The notes: generated by a model from the letters alone, not told the origin. A DNA stretch of 64,000 bases from CALKAL01 sp051846895 (GCA_051846895.1 JBPYCQ010000006.1:163617-227616), one strand, 5' to 3'; shown: positions 34,809 through 43,809, counted from the first letter of the stretch. Program-made: numbers and translations.

Positions 34809-34895
34809 CGGCAGAAGAGTGAGAGCGCTACGGCCGAAAAGGAGCACACGCCGGCCGATAAGAGGATCACAACTAACGGTAGAAGCTCCGAAGCG
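34809..34895. repeat. Degenerate GC-rich repeat array E (four units, 21-25 bp spacing)
   Basis: Related cores CGGCAGAAGAG (34809), CGGCCGAAAAG (34831), CGGCCGATAAG (34852) and CGGTAGAAGCT (34877) follow one another at 22, 21 and 25 bp. The region is much richer in G and C than its surroundings and begins about 30 bp beyond the ABC-F terminator. Degenerate, so less certain than the other arrays. Confidence 0.6.
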
Positions 34896-34992
34896 ACCTA
34901 TTCCGCAAAATATTTCTTCAAAATTGATAAAAAAGTAACTATTCAATCGAATCAATTTTAATGTATAGTTTATATATAGGAGTGTGTTACTG

Positions 34993-36120
34993 ATGAGGCA
35001 GCATCTAAAAAATATGGACTTTCCTTTATTCGCAATCATATTTTTATTATCGATGTTTGGACTAGTTATGGTATATAGTGCTAGTTTTGTTTATGCTGGT
35101 TTAGATCCAGACATAAATAATCCGGCACATTTTTTTGAACGTCAACGGATTTGGGTCATTCTCGGATTTGTTTTATTTGCGATTGTTAGTTTGTTTTCTT
35201 ACCGCAATCTCGGGCAATTAGTGCCTATATTAATTGTGGCCACGCTTGTCCTTTTGTTAGCTATTTTCATCCCAGGAATTGGTGTGTCGAGAAACTTTGC
35301 GACACGCTGGATTACGCTAGGTCCGATACCGTTTTTATTTCAGCCTTCTGAGTTGGCAAAAATTACAATGATCGTCTACTTCTCGAAAGTTTATACGAAC
35401 AAGCAGGATCAGCTTCATCATTTTGGTAGAGGTGTTTTACCTCCATTAATTATTTTAGCGTTCGTATTTGGATTAATCGTTCTTCAACCAGACTTAGGAA
35501 CGGCAACATCCATTTTAATTGCGTGTGGAATAATCTTATTATTTGCTGGTATTCGATTTATTCATCTGCTTGGACTAGCTGCAACTGCATTTGGAGCGAT
35601 GTTTCTGTTAATAAAAACAGCTGATTATCGGATGGACCGTTTTACTTCATTTCAAAATCCATTTAAAGATCCTTCAGGTGAAGGTTATCAGCTCATTCAC
35701 TCGTTAATCGCCATTGCATCGGGTGACATTACAGGCGTCGGGCTAGCAAATAGTGTGCAAAAATCGGGATTTCTCCCTGAAGCTCATACGGATTTTATCA
35801 TGGCTGTTATTGCTGAGGAGCTTGGAATGTTTGGGGTTCTATTTGTTGTTCTACTCTATTTAATCTTTATGTATAAAGGAATATTAATTGCAAAAAGAGC
35901 GCCGGATCAATTCGGTAAAATTTTGGCACTAGGGATTACATTTCAAATCGTTTCTCAAGCGATTATAAATATGGGTGCTGTTTCCGGTTTAATGCCAATT
36001 ACAGGAATAACTCTTCCTCTTATTAGTTACGGTGGATCATCCATGTTAATTACCTTTGTACTGCTCGGAATATTAATGAATGTCGCAATAAAAGGGAATA
36101 TCGCTAGAAGAGCAACATAA
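34993..36120 (+). CDS. rodA: FtsW/RodA/SpoVE-family peptidoglycan polymerase, probably RodA
   Basis: 375 residues from the ATG at 34993 (10 nt after AGGAG; a GTG at 34984 overlaps it). Ten membrane helices of the SEDS family, with WITLGPIPFLFQPSELAKIT, LQPDLGTATSI, TDFIMAVIAEELG and the C-terminal GITLPLISYGGSSM, which are the conserved functional loops. SEDS proteins are peptidoglycan glycosyltransferases acting with class B PBPs. The short N-terminus and lone location favour RodA over FtsW, but this is inference. Confidence 0.88.
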   Translation: MRQHLKNMDFPLFAIIFLLSMFGLVMVYSASFVYAGLDPDINNPAHFFERQRIWVILGFVLFAIVSLFSYRNLGQLVPILIVATLVLLLAIFIPGIGVSRNFATRWITLGPIPFLFQPSELAKITMIVYFSKVYTNKQDQLHHFGRGVLPPLIILAFVFGLIVLQPDLGTATSILIACGIILLFAGIRFIHLLGLAATAFGAMFLLIKTADYRMDRFTSFQNPFKDPSGEGYQLIHSLIAIASGDITGVGLANSVQKSGFLPEAHTDFIMAVIAEELGMFGVLFVVLLYLIFMYKGILIAKRAPDQFGKILALGITFQIVSQAIINMGAVSGLMPITGITLPLISYGGSSMLITFVLLGILMNVAIKGNIARRAT

Positions 36121-36151
36121 AAAGGATGAAATAACGATTTGATTTCATCCT

Positions 36152-36565
36152 TTAATATTGACAGCTTGGGCAAAGACCGTATATTTCGAACTTATGATTT
36201 TCAATTAAATACCCTTCAAAGTTTTGTTTTATATACTGCATCGGACAAGTTTTTACTGCCTTCGTCTTCCCGCATTTTTGGCAAATAAAATGGTGATGGT
36301 GTTCTTCATGTCCACATGCTAAACGAAAATGTTTTTCTCCGTTTAATTCTGTAGCCTCCAATATTTTTAACTCATTAAAAAGGTGCAAGTTACGATAAAT
36401 CGTATCATAACTAATACCATCGTATTTCTTGTTCAAGTAATCTAATAAATCACTTGCCGTACGATAGCCATCTTCTTGGTCAAAAAACGCCAAAATTTCT
36501 TCGCGTTTTTCTGTATATTTATATCCTTTTTCTTTTAATAAATATAATGCTTCATCAATAGTCAT
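36152..36565 (-). CDS. zur: Fur-family zinc uptake regulator Zur
   Basis: 137 residues: an N-terminal winged helix (1-80; YRTASDLLDYLNKKYDGISY) and a C-terminal metal-binding region with CGHEEHHHHFICQKCGKTK and CPSC, giving the structural Zn(Cys)4 site and the His-rich sensor. As the last gene of a znuA-znuC-znuB operon, with Zur boxes upstream of that operon, it is Zur rather than Fur or PerR. It starts 4 bp after znuB, so it is autoregulated through the operon promoter. Confidence 0.92.
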   Translation of the reverse strand: MTIDEALYLLKEKGYKYTEKREEILAFFDQEDGYRTASDLLDYLNKKYDGISYDTIYRNLHLFNELKILEATELNGEKHFRLACGHEEHHHHFICQKCGKTKAVKTCPMQYIKQNFEGYLIENHKFEIYGLCPSCQY

Positions 36566-36569
36566 CGAA

Positions 36570-37418
36570 TCAACCCTTTTTTATATTCAGCATGACGACC
36601 CATTTTTTAATTAATAATGTTAAGCCGAGAAGTAACGCTGATGTCATGACAATCGTTCCACCAGGCGGAATTTCAAAATAATACCCTGTAATTAATCCAA
36701 TGATGACAGCTGTTTCTCCATAGATAATACTATAAACGATAGTTTGTTTAAAGCTTTTGGAAATTCTCATGCTCGTAGCTACCGGCAACGTCGTTAAGGC
36801 TGAGACGAGTAGTACGCCGACAATCCGTATTGATGCTGAAATCATTAATGCTGTCATAATGATAAAAATAGTGTGGATCATTTTTGCACGTACGCCTGAA
36901 ACAGAAGCAAATTCTTCATCAAATGATAAAGCGAATAAATCTTTATACAATAAAACAATCGTTATTATTACAAACAGACTGATGTAAATAATTAAATATA
37001 AATCTGAGCGACTCACTGCTGCAACAGATCCAAATAAGTAAGCAAAAATATCCGTGTTAATCCCGTCAGCTAAGGCAATAAATATAATACTTAATCCGAC
37101 CCCTAATGATAACGTAATTGGAATAGCAATTTCTTGGAATCCTTTATATACTTGTCGTAGTTTTTCAATAACGAGTGCGCCAATAACTGAGAAAGCAATT
37201 CCAGTATGAAACGGTGCGAACATGAGTAAAGAGTACTTTTTTTTCATAAATAATCCGAACGCTAATCCAGCAAGGGTGACGTGTGAAAGTCCGTCAGCGA
37301 TCAGTGATAATCTTCGGACGACGATAAACGTTCCTAAAAGTGGTGCAATAAGACCGACGATTAACCCGGTAAAAAAAGTATTGCGTAATAATTCAAAGTT
37401 TAAAAATGCATCAAGCAC
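36570..37418 (-). CDS. znuB: Zinc ABC transporter permease ZnuB/AdcB
   Basis: A 282-residue ABC-3 family permease with eight or nine membrane helices. GTFIVVRRLSLIADGLSHVT and GLTLLIKK are typical. It forms the membrane channel for zinc import. The GTG start at 37418 follows GGAAGATCGAC. It is located between znuC and zur in an operon transcribed from about 39.16 kb. Confidence 0.92.
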   Translation of the reverse strand: MLDAFLNFELLRNTFFTGLIVGLIAPLLGTFIVVRRLSLIADGLSHVTLAGLAFGLFMKKKYSLLMFAPFHTGIAFSVIGALVIEKLRQVYKGFQEIAIPITLSLGVGLSIIFIALADGINTDIFAYLFGSVAAVSRSDLYLIIYISLFVIITIVLLYKDLFALSFDEEFASVSGVRAKMIHTIFIIMTALMISASIRIVGVLLVSALTTLPVATSMRISKSFKQTIVYSIIYGETAVIIGLITGYYFEIPPGGTIVMTSALLLGLTLLIKKWVVMLNIKKG

Positions 37419-37438
37419 GTCGATCTTCCTTTCTCATT

Positions 37439-38197
37439 TTAATGGTCATGAGTGATCGTATTCACATGATGGCCGTAAAGCTTGGAGCGTTGATCATCAC
37501 TCATATTATTAAAGTCATTTGGATCACCATGATAGTGGATCGTTTTATTTAGACATAACAAATCATTTACGTGAGTAGTAATTGCACCAATATCGTGTGA
37601 GACAAGTATTAGAGTAATATTAAGTTCCTTGTTAAGGCGTCGTAGTAATTGATAAAACTGTTCAACATTTTCTGAATCGATTCCTACAGTCGGCTCGTCA
37701 AGGATGAGTAGCTCCGGTTGATTTACAATCGCTCGGGCAATAAATACACGCTGCTGTTGACCACCGGATAGATCACCAATATTTCTGTTAATAAACTCAA
37801 GCATGTTAACTTCATTTAAAGCGTCCTCGATTAATTGCTTATCTTTTTTTTGATTAGGTAAAAAAGGTTTGTCATTAGATGTAATCCCCATTCCAACTAC
37901 TTCTTTAACGGTTGCAGGGAAGCCACGACTAAATGAGTTTGCTTTTTGTGAAACGAAACTTATTTTTCCTTTATTTTTAAATTTTTGAATAGGCTTTCCG
38001 AACGCCTCAATTGATCCTCTTTGCAATTTTTCTAATCCTAATAACAATTTTATTAAAGTAGTTTTTCCTGACCCATTTGGACCTACTAAGCCGACAAAGG
38101 ATCCTTTTTTGATGTTAAAAGAGACACGGTCCAAGACGAGTTGTTGCTCATACCGGTGTGAGACGTCTTCTACAGAAATAATATTTGTCGTCAACAT
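37439..38197 (-). CDS. znuC: Zinc ABC transporter ATPase ZnuC/AdcC
   Basis: About 252 residues. Walker A GPNGSGKTT, signature LSGGQQQRVFIARAI, Walker B LLILDEPTVGID and H-loop LVSHDIG. The His-rich C-terminus (LYGHHVNTITHDH) fits a metal transporter. The ATG at 38197, five bases after AAGAAGG, is preferred to the in-frame GTG at 38203. It starts 13 bp after znuA. Confidence 0.92.
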   Translation of the reverse strand: MLTTNIISVEDVSHRYEQQLVLDRVSFNIKKGSFVGLVGPNGSGKTTLIKLLLGLEKLQRGSIEAFGKPIQKFKNKGKISFVSQKANSFSRGFPATVKEVVGMGITSNDKPFLPNQKKDKQLIEDALNEVNMLEFINRNIGDLSGGQQQRVFIARAIVNQPELLILDEPTVGIDSENVEQFYQLLRRLNKELNITLILVSHDIGAITTHVNDLLCLNKTIHYHGDPNDFNNMSDDQRSKLYGHHVNTITHDH

Positions 38198-38210
38198 TGA
38201 CACCTTCTTT

Positions 38211-39128
38211 CTACCTTGTTTCTAATAATGTGTCCAAATTATTTAACATGAGGTCAACATATGTGAGTCCTTGTTCAACCTCTTCATCTGTGCGTGTTGA
38301 TAAATTGTGTAAATAAACCATTGTCAAACTAAGCTCGTCTGCAATGGTCGTTACTAATCGATCATCTCTATTTTTTTCTTGAAAAATGTATTTGAAATCA
38401 TTCGTCTTAATAAGGTCAAAAATCTCCTGCAGCTGTTTTTGCGATGGTTCTTGAGAAGCCGATAATCCACGGATGGAATATTGCTTAAAAGGATATTTAC
38501 TTTCCCAATAACTAAAAGCACTGTGTGATACTAATATTTCTACAGCATCCCCTTCACTTAATGCAGATTGAAAAGTTTCATCTAATTCAATCATTTTTCC
38601 TTTGAAGTCGTTAAAGTTTTCCTTTAACTCATTTTCATGATCTGGGTAAAGTTCAATCAGCTCATCACGAATAATTTCCGCCGCTAGTACCATTCGCTCT
38701 GGGTCTAACCAAAAGTGGGGATCAACATCACCATGATCATGCTCGTCGTGTTCCTCACTATGTTCATCAGTAATAAATAATTGCTCGTAATCGGAAAGTT
38801 TTAATGTCGCCACATTTTCAGACTTCAAAGATTGTGACATTGTCTCTGCAAATGTTTCCATTCCTTCACCGACAAAGAAGAAAGCATCAGTAGAAGCGTA
38901 TTGTATCATTTTTTTAGTCGATGGTTCATAAGAGTGAGCGTCAGCCCCAGGTGGAATAATTGTTTCCACTTCAACTAGATTGTCAGTTAGTTCAGAAGTG
39001 ATATATTCAATTGGATAAATGGAAGTTATGATTTTATAAGAATTTTCATTGTCTTGATTACTTTGTGATTGACATGCAAATAATGTAACTAAACTGAGCG
39101 TAAAGAATATGAATTTTGTGACTTTCAT
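38211..39128 (-). CDS. znuA: Zinc-binding lipoprotein ZnuA/AdcA
   Basis: 305 residues. The lipobox is TLFACQS (Cys19), followed by the metal-binding cluster A-I domain. His ligands lie in GADAHSYEPS and DPHFWLDP, and a His/Asp/Glu-rich loop (EHSEEHDEHDHGDVD) precedes the second, a feature of zinc rather than manganese binders. It captures zinc outside the cell for ZnuBC. The ATG at 39128 follows AGGAGCACATTTA. First gene of the Zur-controlled operon. Confidence 0.93.
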   Translation of the reverse strand: MKVTKFIFFTLSLVTLFACQSQSNQDNENSYKIITSIYPIEYITSELTDNLVEVETIIPPGADAHSYEPSTKKMIQYASTDAFFFVGEGMETFAETMSQSLKSENVATLKLSDYEQLFITDEHSEEHDEHDHGDVDPHFWLDPERMVLAAEIIRDELIELYPDHENELKENFNDFKGKMIELDETFQSALSEGDAVEILVSHSAFSYWESKYPFKQYSIRGLSASQEPSQKQLQEIFDLIKTNDFKYIFQEKNRDDRLVTTIADELSLTMVYLHNLSTRTDEEVEQGLTYVDLMLNNLDTLLETR

Positions 39129-39166
39129 TAAATGTGCTCCTCGTCGCGTAATTTTTTAGCTTTTTA

Positions 39167-39211
39167 AGTATATCGTAATGATTACGTTTTGTAAACAGGA
39201 ATGATTACGAT
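39167..39211 (-). promoter_or_regulatory. znu promoter with two Zur boxes
   Basis: On the minus strand TTTACA (39190-39195), a 17-bp spacer and TATACT (39167-39172). The perfect palindrome CGTAATGATTACG (39174-39186) fills the spacer, and a second copy GGAATGATTACGA (39198-39210) lies just upstream of the -35. Both match the Bacillus Zur box with core TAATNATTA. Confidence 0.88.
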
Positions 39212-39359
39212 TTAACTAATCTTTTAATAGTTCTAGTTTTAGTTAACATTTAGGGCGATATTCTAAAAATAAAGTTTAAAAATTTGACGTTTTTTAAAAA
39301 GTAAAGCTGTCTAATGTATGTTATAGTGAAACTGAATCCTAATAGAAAGGGAATTAGAT

Positions 39360-39842
39360 ATGAAAAAATATTTCTTTTCTTTATTTATACTACTCGCGTT
39401 TCTTGTAGCTTGTTCAAATAATATAGAAGAAAACGATGCTGGAATCCGAGTAGACCATCAACTAGATGGATTAACATATAATATAGAAGAAAAAGCATGG
39501 TCACCTCCACTTGCTGACACTTTTCAAGACCCTTCACTTCAAGAAATAATGGAGGCGTATGAAATAGCTCTTCATGATGGTGAGCTATTACAACACATGC
39601 CATGCTATTGTGGCTGTGGAGAAAGTGGACATGAACATAATCAACATTGTTTTGTTGCACAAGTCGAAGGGAATGTTGCTCATCTTGATCAGATGGGCTT
39701 TGGCTGACCGATTTGTGTTGACATAGCCCGTGAGGCTAAACGTCTAAAAAATGAAGGTGTTGAAATTGGCGAGATCCGTGACATAATTGATGCAGCTTAC
39801 GCTAATACAGGACTCACGCCAACACCAACTCCGAAGCCATAA
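39360..39842 (+). CDS. PCYCGC-family lipoprotein with in-frame TGA; candidate selenoprotein
   Basis: Residues 1-115 contain a signal peptide with lipobox LVACS (Cys18) and HMPCYCGCGESGHEHNQHC, the motif of the PCYCGC family (PF13798). A TGA at 39705-39707 follows MGFG, and the same frame then reads PICVDIAREAKRLKNEGVEI, then GEIRDIIDAAYANTGLTPTP and a TAA at 39840-39842, giving 160 residues, about normal for the family. As I recall the family, this position holds the first Cys of a CxxC before (V/L)xIA, so the TGA replaces a Cys and would make U-x-x-C. A hairpin suited to a bacterial SECIS follows, and a strong terminator begins 8 bp after the second stop. A nonsense mutation remains possible. 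Confidence 0.65.
39720..39744 (+). promoter_or_regulatory. SECIS-like hairpin downstream of the in-frame TGA
   Basis: TAGCC (39724-39728) and GGCTA (39734-39738) pair perfectly around CGTGA; GAC (39720-39722) and GTC (39742-39744) extend the stem past an internal loop. The apical loop starts 21 nt after the TGA and has G at its second position, within the usual limits for bacterial selenocysteine insertion elements. Confidence 0.45.
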
Positions 39843-39850
39843 AAACAAAG

Positions 39851-39896
39851 ACTCAATCATAATGAGATAAAAATCATTATGATTGAGTTTTTTTCT
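39851..39896 (+). terminator. Strong terminator after PCYCGC lipoprotein gene
   Basis: A perfect 15-bp stem ACTCAATCATAATGA/TCATTATGATTGAGT followed by T7. Confidence 0.95.
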
Positions 39897-39920
39897 TAAA
39901 AATAATCATCCTTTGATTTT

Positions 39921-40025
39921 AATTGGCTGATAAATGCCTCAAATTGGCTGAGAAGATAGTGGGATTGGCTGAGAATACTTAAAAATCGACTGACAACTGT
40001 TCTAAATTGGCTGGTAAATATACTA
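39921..40025. repeat. Repeat array F: five 21-bp AATTGGCTGA units
   Basis: Cores at 39921, 39942, 39963, 39984 and 40005 are exactly 21 bp apart. The core varies (AATTGGCTGA, GATTGGCTGA, AATCGACTGA, AATTGGCTGG), and the 11 bases between are unrelated. It begins 25 bp beyond a terminator. The rest of 40026-40263 contains only AT-rich sequence and the fadM RBS. Confidence 0.88.
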
Positions 40026-40263
40026 TAGTAGAGTAAAGAGTTCAAGCCTTCGAAAATGAACTTTCGTAATAAAGTGGCAATGAAGTTATCCCTTTTGTTT
40101 ATTAAGATGAGGACAAAGCACACCGTACGGGTGAAAATGCTCACTTTTGTTCTTAAGAAATTTAATAGTCTTTCAACTCATTTACTCATATATTTTTTTA
40201 TAATTAAATGATAAAATAGATAACGGTTACATTACTATAATTTCATCATTTGGAGGACTGTAT

Positions 40264-41181
40264 ATGGAAAAAATTATGCGGAAGTTCTTCCTCTTCCTAT
40301 CAAATAATAAATTCCTAACTAGATTAGCACAAAAATATGGATTGAAATTCGGTGCTGGTCGATTTGTTGCTGGTGAAACGATTGAAAAGGCTGCGGTTAA
40401 TATTCGTGAATTAAACGATAAAGGACTTTGCGTCACGCTTGATTATTTAGGAGAATTCGTCGATGATGCAGAAGTCGCTAAAAAAAGAACCGATGAAATG
40501 GTAAAAGCAATAGAAGTCATTGCTAGAGAAAATTTAGATTCGCAAGTTTCTGTAAAAATGACATCTATGGGGTTAGATATTTCACGTGAGCTTGTAATGG
40601 AAAACATGAGAAAAATTTTAGAAGCAGGTAAAGAACATAATGTTTTTGTTACGATTGATATGGAAGACTTTGAACGTTGCCAAAAAACATTAGATATATT
40701 TGAAGAATTGAAGAAGGAATACGACGGAATTGGCACAGTTCTTCAAGCATATTTATATCGTACGGTCGATGATATTGAATATTTAAACAAATATAATCCT
40801 AACCTTAGACTTGTAAAAGGTGCTTATAAAGAGTCGCCGGAAGTAGCATACCCTGATAAAAAAGACGTTGATGAAAATTATAAAAAAATTATTAAAATGC
40901 ATTTACTCAACGGTAATTATACTGCAATTGCAACGCATGATGACGTGATGATTGACTACACAAAACAATTAGTTAAAGAGCATAACATTCCTTATGATCA
41001 ATTTGAATTTCAAATGCTGTACGGCATTCGAAATGAAGCACAAGAAAAGTTAGCTGAAGAAGGTTATAAAATGCGTGTTTATGTACCGTATGGTCGTGAC
41101 TGGTACGGATATTTTATGAGGCGCCTAGCAGAAAGACCGGCAAACGTAGCCTTCGTTTTAAAAGGAATGTTTAAAAAGTAG
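40264..41181 (+). CDS. fadM: Proline dehydrogenase family protein (FadM/PutB)
   Basis: A 305-residue FAD-dependent beta-alpha barrel of the proline dehydrogenase type: SVKMTSMGLDIS, VTIDMEDFERC, LQAYLYRTVDD, LVKGAYKE, ATHDD and the C-terminal RVYVPYGRDWYGYFMRRLAE, which binds proline and FAD. In B. subtilis the gene at this place (yusM) was renamed fadM for its location next to fadNAE. It oxidises proline to pyrroline-5-carboxylate. The ATG follows GGAGGACTGTAT. It lies 187 bp before fadN. Confidence 0.88.
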   Translation: MEKIMRKFFLFLSNNKFLTRLAQKYGLKFGAGRFVAGETIEKAAVNIRELNDKGLCVTLDYLGEFVDDAEVAKKRTDEMVKAIEVIARENLDSQVSVKMTSMGLDISRELVMENMRKILEAGKEHNVFVTIDMEDFERCQKTLDIFEELKKEYDGIGTVLQAYLYRTVDDIEYLNKYNPNLRLVKGAYKESPEVAYPDKKDVDENYKKIIKMHLLNGNYTAIATHDDVMIDYTKQLVKEHNIPYDQFEFQMLYGIRNEAQEKLAEEGYKMRVYVPYGRDWYGYFMRRLAERPANVAFVLKGMFKK

Positions 41182-41244
41182 CTTTAAACTATTGTAAGAA
41201 TAAGTGCCTTCCATTATTTATAAATTAAATATAAACAAAAATGA

Positions 41245-41349
41245 TTGCGAAATGTCAGATAATATTTTATGATATAAAGTAGATATTAAAATTTGGATAG
41301 TCTAATCTATCCAATATTTTTTACAATAAAATGAATGAGTATTCATTCA
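41245..41349 (+). promoter_or_regulatory. fadNAE promoter region with FadR operator
   Basis: A candidate promoter TTGCGA (41245-41250)-N17-TATGAT (41268-41273) is followed by the inverted repeat TTGGATAG/CTATCCAA (41293-41300 and 41307-41314). TGAATGAGTATTCATTCA (41332-41349) then matches the Bacillus FadR box. FadR repression lifted by long-chain acyl-CoA is expected. The first inverted repeat is unassigned. Confidence 0.8.
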
Positions 41350-41368
41350 AGGAATAGGGGGAACTAAA

Positions 41369-43774
41369 ATGAACCGTCAAATCAAGCGAGCAGCAGTATT
41401 AGGAACGGGAGTCATGGGTTCTGGTATTGCGGCACACTTGGCAAACGTAGGCATCCCTACAATAATGTTAGATATCGTACCAAATGAATTAACAGATGTT
41501 GAAAAGAAAAAAGGTCTAACATTAGAAGATGCATCAGTTCGTAACCGAATTGCATTATCTAGCAAAGAAAAACTTAAAAAACAAAAACCATCTCCAATCA
41601 CAACGAAGAAAAGCTTAGACTTAATTGAAGTTGGTAACTTTGAAGATGATATGGAAAAGCTAGCTGACGTTGATTGGATCATCGAAGTTGTTGTTGAACG
41701 ATTAGATATTAAGAAAAAGGTATTCGATCAAGTTGAAAAATACCGTAAAGAAGGCACGATTGTTTCATCGAATACATCAGGTATTTCAATTGAAGCAATG
41801 GTCGAAGGACGTTCAGAAGACTTTAAAAAGCATTTCTTAGGAACGCACTTCTTTAATCCGCCGCGTTATTTGAAATTACTAGAAGTTATTCCTAATGAAA
41901 AAACAGATCCAGAAGTACTTAAATTTATGAAACAGTTTGGTGAAGACGTGTTAGGTAAAGGTGTCGTTGAAGCAAAAGATACACCTAACTTTATTGCAAA
42001 CCGAATTGGAACATACGGACTTCTTGTCACCGTACAAGAAATGTTAAAAGGTGGCTATACAGTTGGAGAAGTTGACTCTGTAACTGGTCCGATGATTGGC
42101 CGACCAAAGAGTGCAACATTCCGTACGCTAGACGTTGTTGGGCTTGATACGTTTATTCATGTCGCAAACAATGTTTATAATCAAGTTGAAGGTGAAGAAA
42201 AGAAAGTATTTGAAGTCCCTGAGTTCATGAAACAAATGAACGAAAAAGGCTGGTTAGGTGCTAAGTCTGGCCAAGGTTTTTACTTGAAGAAAAAAGGTAA
42301 AAACGGAAGTGAAATTTTAGAACTTAACCCAGAAACGTTTGAATATGAAGAACGTAAAAAGCTAAAAACCGCAGCATCAGGTATGGCAAAACAAGAAAAA
42401 GGTGCTAAACGTAAAGTACGTGCCCTTGTGAATGCTAAAGGTGACCGCGCGAGTGATTTAGTGTGGAATATTACAAAACCAACACTTATTTACTCAGCAG
42501 AGCTTTTAGGTGAGATTGCTGATGATATCACAGCGATTGATGAAGCGATGAAATGGGGCTTTGGCTGGGAGCTTGGACCTTTTGAAATGTGGGATGCGAT
42601 TGGACTTAAATCTTCTGTAGAACGAATGAAAGAAGAAGGAGCAACCGTTCCATCATGGGTTGAAGCAATGCTAGAGAAAGGCTTCGAATCTTTTTACAAA
42701 ACAGAAAATGGAAAAGTCTATTACTATGAACCTAGTAAAAATGATTATGTAGTAAAAGAATTTAACCCGAAAGAAATTAACTTGAAATTACACAAAGAAG
42801 TTCACGGTGTGATCAAGAAAAATAGTGGAGCAAGCCTAATTGATATCGGTGACGATGTCGCTTTACTAGAATTCCATTCACAAAATAATTCAATTGGTTT
42901 AGACGTCATTCAAATGATTAACCAATCGTTAGAAATTGTGAATAAAGATTATAAAGGGCTTGTCATCGGTAACCAAGGGAAAAACTTCTGTGTCGGTGCA
43001 AACCTTGCCTTAATGTTAATGGAAGCACAAGACTTTAACTTTATGGAATTGGAAATGATTGTTAAACAATTCCAAGACACGATGATGAACATTAAATATA
43101 ATGAAAAACCAGTTGTGACAGCACCATTTGGTATGACATTAGGTGGTGGAGCTGAAGTTTCTCTACCAGCTCATAGTATTCAAGCATCACCTGAAACTTA
43201 TATGGGATTAGTAGAATTTGGTGTTGGATTAATCCCAGGTGGTGGCGGTACGAAAGAATTGTATTTAAAACAATTAAGAGGACTGCCTGAAGGTGTTGAA
43301 GTCGACTTACAAAAAATTGCGAATGACGTGTTTGAAAAAGTTGCCATGGCTAAAGTATCAACATCTGCTGCAGAAGCAAAAGAAAATGGCTTCTTAGATG
43401 ACCATGATGCAATAAGTGCCAATGGTGATCATTTAATCTATGATGCAAAACAAAAAGTTATCAGCTTATCAAATAGTGGATTTAAGCCACGTCAACGCGA
43501 ACAAGTACCAGTCGTTGGAGAAGCCGGTTATGCAACAATGTTACTTGGTGCAAAACAGCTACAACTAAGCGGTTATGCATCTGAACATGATGTAAAAATT
43601 GCTGACAAATTAGCTTATGTTTTAGCAGGTGGTAAGTTAGCGTACGGTACATTAGTTGATGAACAATATTTACTAGATTTAGAGCGTGAAGCTTTTATTA
43701 GTTTAATTGGTGAAGCAAAAACACAAATGCGTATGCAACACATGTTACTTAAAGGTAAACCGTTAAGAAACTAG
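41369..43774 (+). CDS. fadN: Bifunctional 3-hydroxyacyl-CoA dehydrogenase/enoyl-CoA hydratase FadN
   Basis: 801 residues. The N-terminal NAD-binding domain has GTGVMGSGIAAHLA (12-25) and the 3-hydroxyacyl-CoA dehydrogenase signature FFNPPRYLKLLEVI. A C-terminal crotonase domain (about 500-700) has GQGKNFCVGANLALM and FGMTLGGGAEVSL. It carries out the second and third steps of beta-oxidation. Unlike E. coli FadB the dehydrogenase is N-terminal, as in Bacillus FadN. The ATG follows AATAGGGGGAACTAAA. It is the first gene of the fadN-fadA-fadE operon. Confidence 0.96.
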   Translation: MNRQIKRAAVLGTGVMGSGIAAHLANVGIPTIMLDIVPNELTDVEKKKGLTLEDASVRNRIALSSKEKLKKQKPSPITTKKSLDLIEVGNFEDDMEKLADVDWIIEVVVERLDIKKKVFDQVEKYRKEGTIVSSNTSGISIEAMVEGRSEDFKKHFLGTHFFNPPRYLKLLEVIPNEKTDPEVLKFMKQFGEDVLGKGVVEAKDTPNFIANRIGTYGLLVTVQEMLKGGYTVGEVDSVTGPMIGRPKSATFRTLDVVGLDTFIHVANNVYNQVEGEEKKVFEVPEFMKQMNEKGWLGAKSGQGFYLKKKGKNGSEILELNPETFEYEERKKLKTAASGMAKQEKGAKRKVRALVNAKGDRASDLVWNITKPTLIYSAELLGEIADDITAIDEAMKWGFGWELGPFEMWDAIGLKSSVERMKEEGATVPSWVEAMLEKGFESFYKTENGKVYYYEPSKNDYVVKEFNPKEINLKLHKEVHGVIKKNSGASLIDIGDDVALLEFHSQNNSIGLDVIQMINQSLEIVNKDYKGLVIGNQGKNFCVGANLALMLMEAQDFNFMELEMIVKQFQDTMMNIKYNEKPVVTAPFGMTLGGGAEVSLPAHSIQASPETYMGLVEFGVGLIPGGGGTKELYLKQLRGLPEGVEVDLQKIANDVFEKVAMAKVSTSAAEAKENGFLDDHDAISANGDHLIYDAKQKVISLSNSGFKPRQREQVPVVGEAGYATMLLGAKQLQLSGYASEHDVKIADKLAYVLAGGKLAYGTLVDEQYLLDLEREAFISLIGEAKTQMRMQHMLLKGKPLRN

Positions 43775-43809
43775 TTTTTGAAACTCCAATATGAATAGGG
43801 GGAAAAATT

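Noticed and set aside
40145..40263. Long minus-strand frames over array F and the fadM leader
   Set aside because: The frames show no RBS, depend on the 21-bp period and have no recognisable protein features.
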